From NCBI GenBank assembly GCA_937973685.1, contig CALJKJ010000042.1, forward strand, positions 20,796-84,795: a stretch of 64,000 nt of DNA, given 5' to 3'. Positions 63,482 to 64,000 of this stretch are shown in pieces. The notes beneath the pieces are model-generated. The model saw only the letters and a program-made list of their open reading frames with translations, made no database searches and had not been told where the DNA came from. The stretch comes from an uncultured Flavobacteriales bacterium. Lineage in GTDB: Bacteria > Bacteroidota > Bacteroidia > Flavobacteriales_D > Crocinitomicaceae. How positions within the stretch are numbered: the stretch's first letter is position 1; the number at the start of each line of letters is the position of its first letter. Position numbers and translations under genes: made by a program.

Positions 63482-63894
63482 TGGAATTCTTAACAAACAA
63501 AAAAAAATATACGCTACTTCCAGTCTATTTTAAAAAAATTGGGATTGTTGTAATATTATTATCTTTTCTACCTTTAATAATTGTAAAAGCATTCGATATT
63601 GAATTGATAAAATCTCAAAAAGAACTATTTAAGACACTCACGCTTAATATTCTTATCCTTGGAATGGTTTTTATAGCATGGTCACGTGACAAGATAGAAG
63701 ATGAAATGACTATGTCTATAAGATTAAGTTCAATGGCATGGACATTTTTATGGGCAGTTTTATTAGTTGTAGTTAGATCATCATTTGATTTTCTATTTCA
63801 TGGAACTAGTTCTGAATTTACTGCTCACCCATTAGTAATTATGATGTTGTTTTATTACTTGTTTGTGTATTACCAGAAAAAACGGGCAAGATAA
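63481..63894 (+). CDS. Small membrane protein paired with an XRE regulator
   Basis: The 137-residue product has a basic N-terminus and four predicted membrane segments (about 20-38, 48-66, 84-100 and 116-131), with a charged RDKIEDEMTMSIR loop after the second. I do not recognise a named family, but small multi-span proteins coupled to a short XRE regulator are a common two-gene arrangement. Its stop overlaps the start of the regulator by one base (TAATG). Its function is unknown. Confidence 0.75.
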   Translation: MEFLTNKKKYTLLPVYFKKIGIVVILLSFLPLIIVKAFDIELIKSQKELFKTLTLNILILGMVFIAWSRDKIEDEMTMSIRLSSMAWTFLWAVLLVVVRSSFDFLFHGTSSEFTAHPLVIMMLFYYLFVYYQKKRAR

Positions 63895-64000
63895 TGAAGA
63901 ATAGACTCAAAGTCGAACGGGCAAAGTTGGATATGACACAACAGCAATTAGCAGATATTGTAAATGTTTCTCGTCAAACAATCAATTCAATTGAAGCAGA
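63894..64000 (+). CDS. XRE family HTH regulator, 5' part
   Basis: The frame starts at the ATG overlapping the previous stop and runs off the window after 35 codons. The visible part (MKNRLKVERAKLDMTQQQLA, then DIVNVSRQTINSIEAE) is nearly the whole Cro/C1-type helix-turn-helix, of the YozG-like short regulator kind, usually about 65-75 residues. It probably represses its own operon through the repeats at 63444-63481 (inference). Confidence 0.9.
   Translation, partial: MKNRLKVERAKLDMTQQQLADIVNVSRQTINSIEA

Overview
The window reads as chromosomal DNA of a low-GC member of the Bacteroidota, most likely Flavobacteriales. Evidence: a complete SprA (type IX secretion/gliding translocon) in the order maeB-ruvA-sprA, proteins with C-terminal T9SS sorting domains, Omp28-type and LETM1-related proteins typical of the phylum, almost no Shine-Dalgarno sites, and repeated promoters of the Bacteroidota housekeeping form TTTG-N19-21-TAnnTTTG. 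A Crocinitomicaceae/Fluviicola-like origin is a guess. No rRNA, insertion sequence, phage or CRISPR array was seen.

Layout. 1-2.5 kb is the edge of a surface-polysaccharide locus (flippase fragment, FkbM methyltransferase, GT4 glycosyltransferase). 2.5-8.6 kb holds a LETM1-related gene and the rimP-nusA-infB operon, which has a terminator-like hairpin in its leader and another hairpin between nusA and infB. 8.7-23.4 kb has an aldose-1-epimerase-like gene facing a same-strand run maeB-ruvA-sprA-GNAT-membrane protein-purQ-purD. 23.5-29.5 kb is an envelope region: Omp28 protein with T9SS tail, a second T9SS cargo, and an operon of TlpA-like protein, DUF6029-like barrel and Omp28 lipoprotein. 29.6-36.2 kb has a biotin carrier protein, an M1 peptidase lipoprotein and a 1147-residue SprA-like barrel protein. 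36.5-39.9 kb is nrdB-nrdA. 40.3-44.6 kb carries comF, an FAD oxidoreductase, a bacilliredoxin, tatD and asparaginase. 44.6-45.4 kb is a tRNA-Ser whose 3' end is duplicated 636 bp downstream around one orphan secreted-protein gene. 45.4-49.9 kb is a TetR-controlled tripartite efflux operon with a clear operator. 50-55.9 kb has a YqhD-like dehydrogenase, an unknown GNAT-like protein, dxs and asnS. 56-57.7 kb is an accessory AAA+ ATPase (DUF4143 type, winged-helix tail) preceded by four phased copies of GTAACTATG. 57.8-62.9 kb holds rpoN, a membrane protein, an MBL hydrolase, der and era. The window ends with initiator tRNA-fMet and a membrane-protein/XRE-regulator pair with its own repeat operator.

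The candidates most worth a second look are the phased GTAACTATG repeats with their ATPase, the tRNA-Ser-flanked islet, the leader hairpin of rimP-nusA-infB, and the SprA-related barrel. Most other genes are ordinary housekeeping genes. Functional names come from motif recognition by eye, not from database searches.
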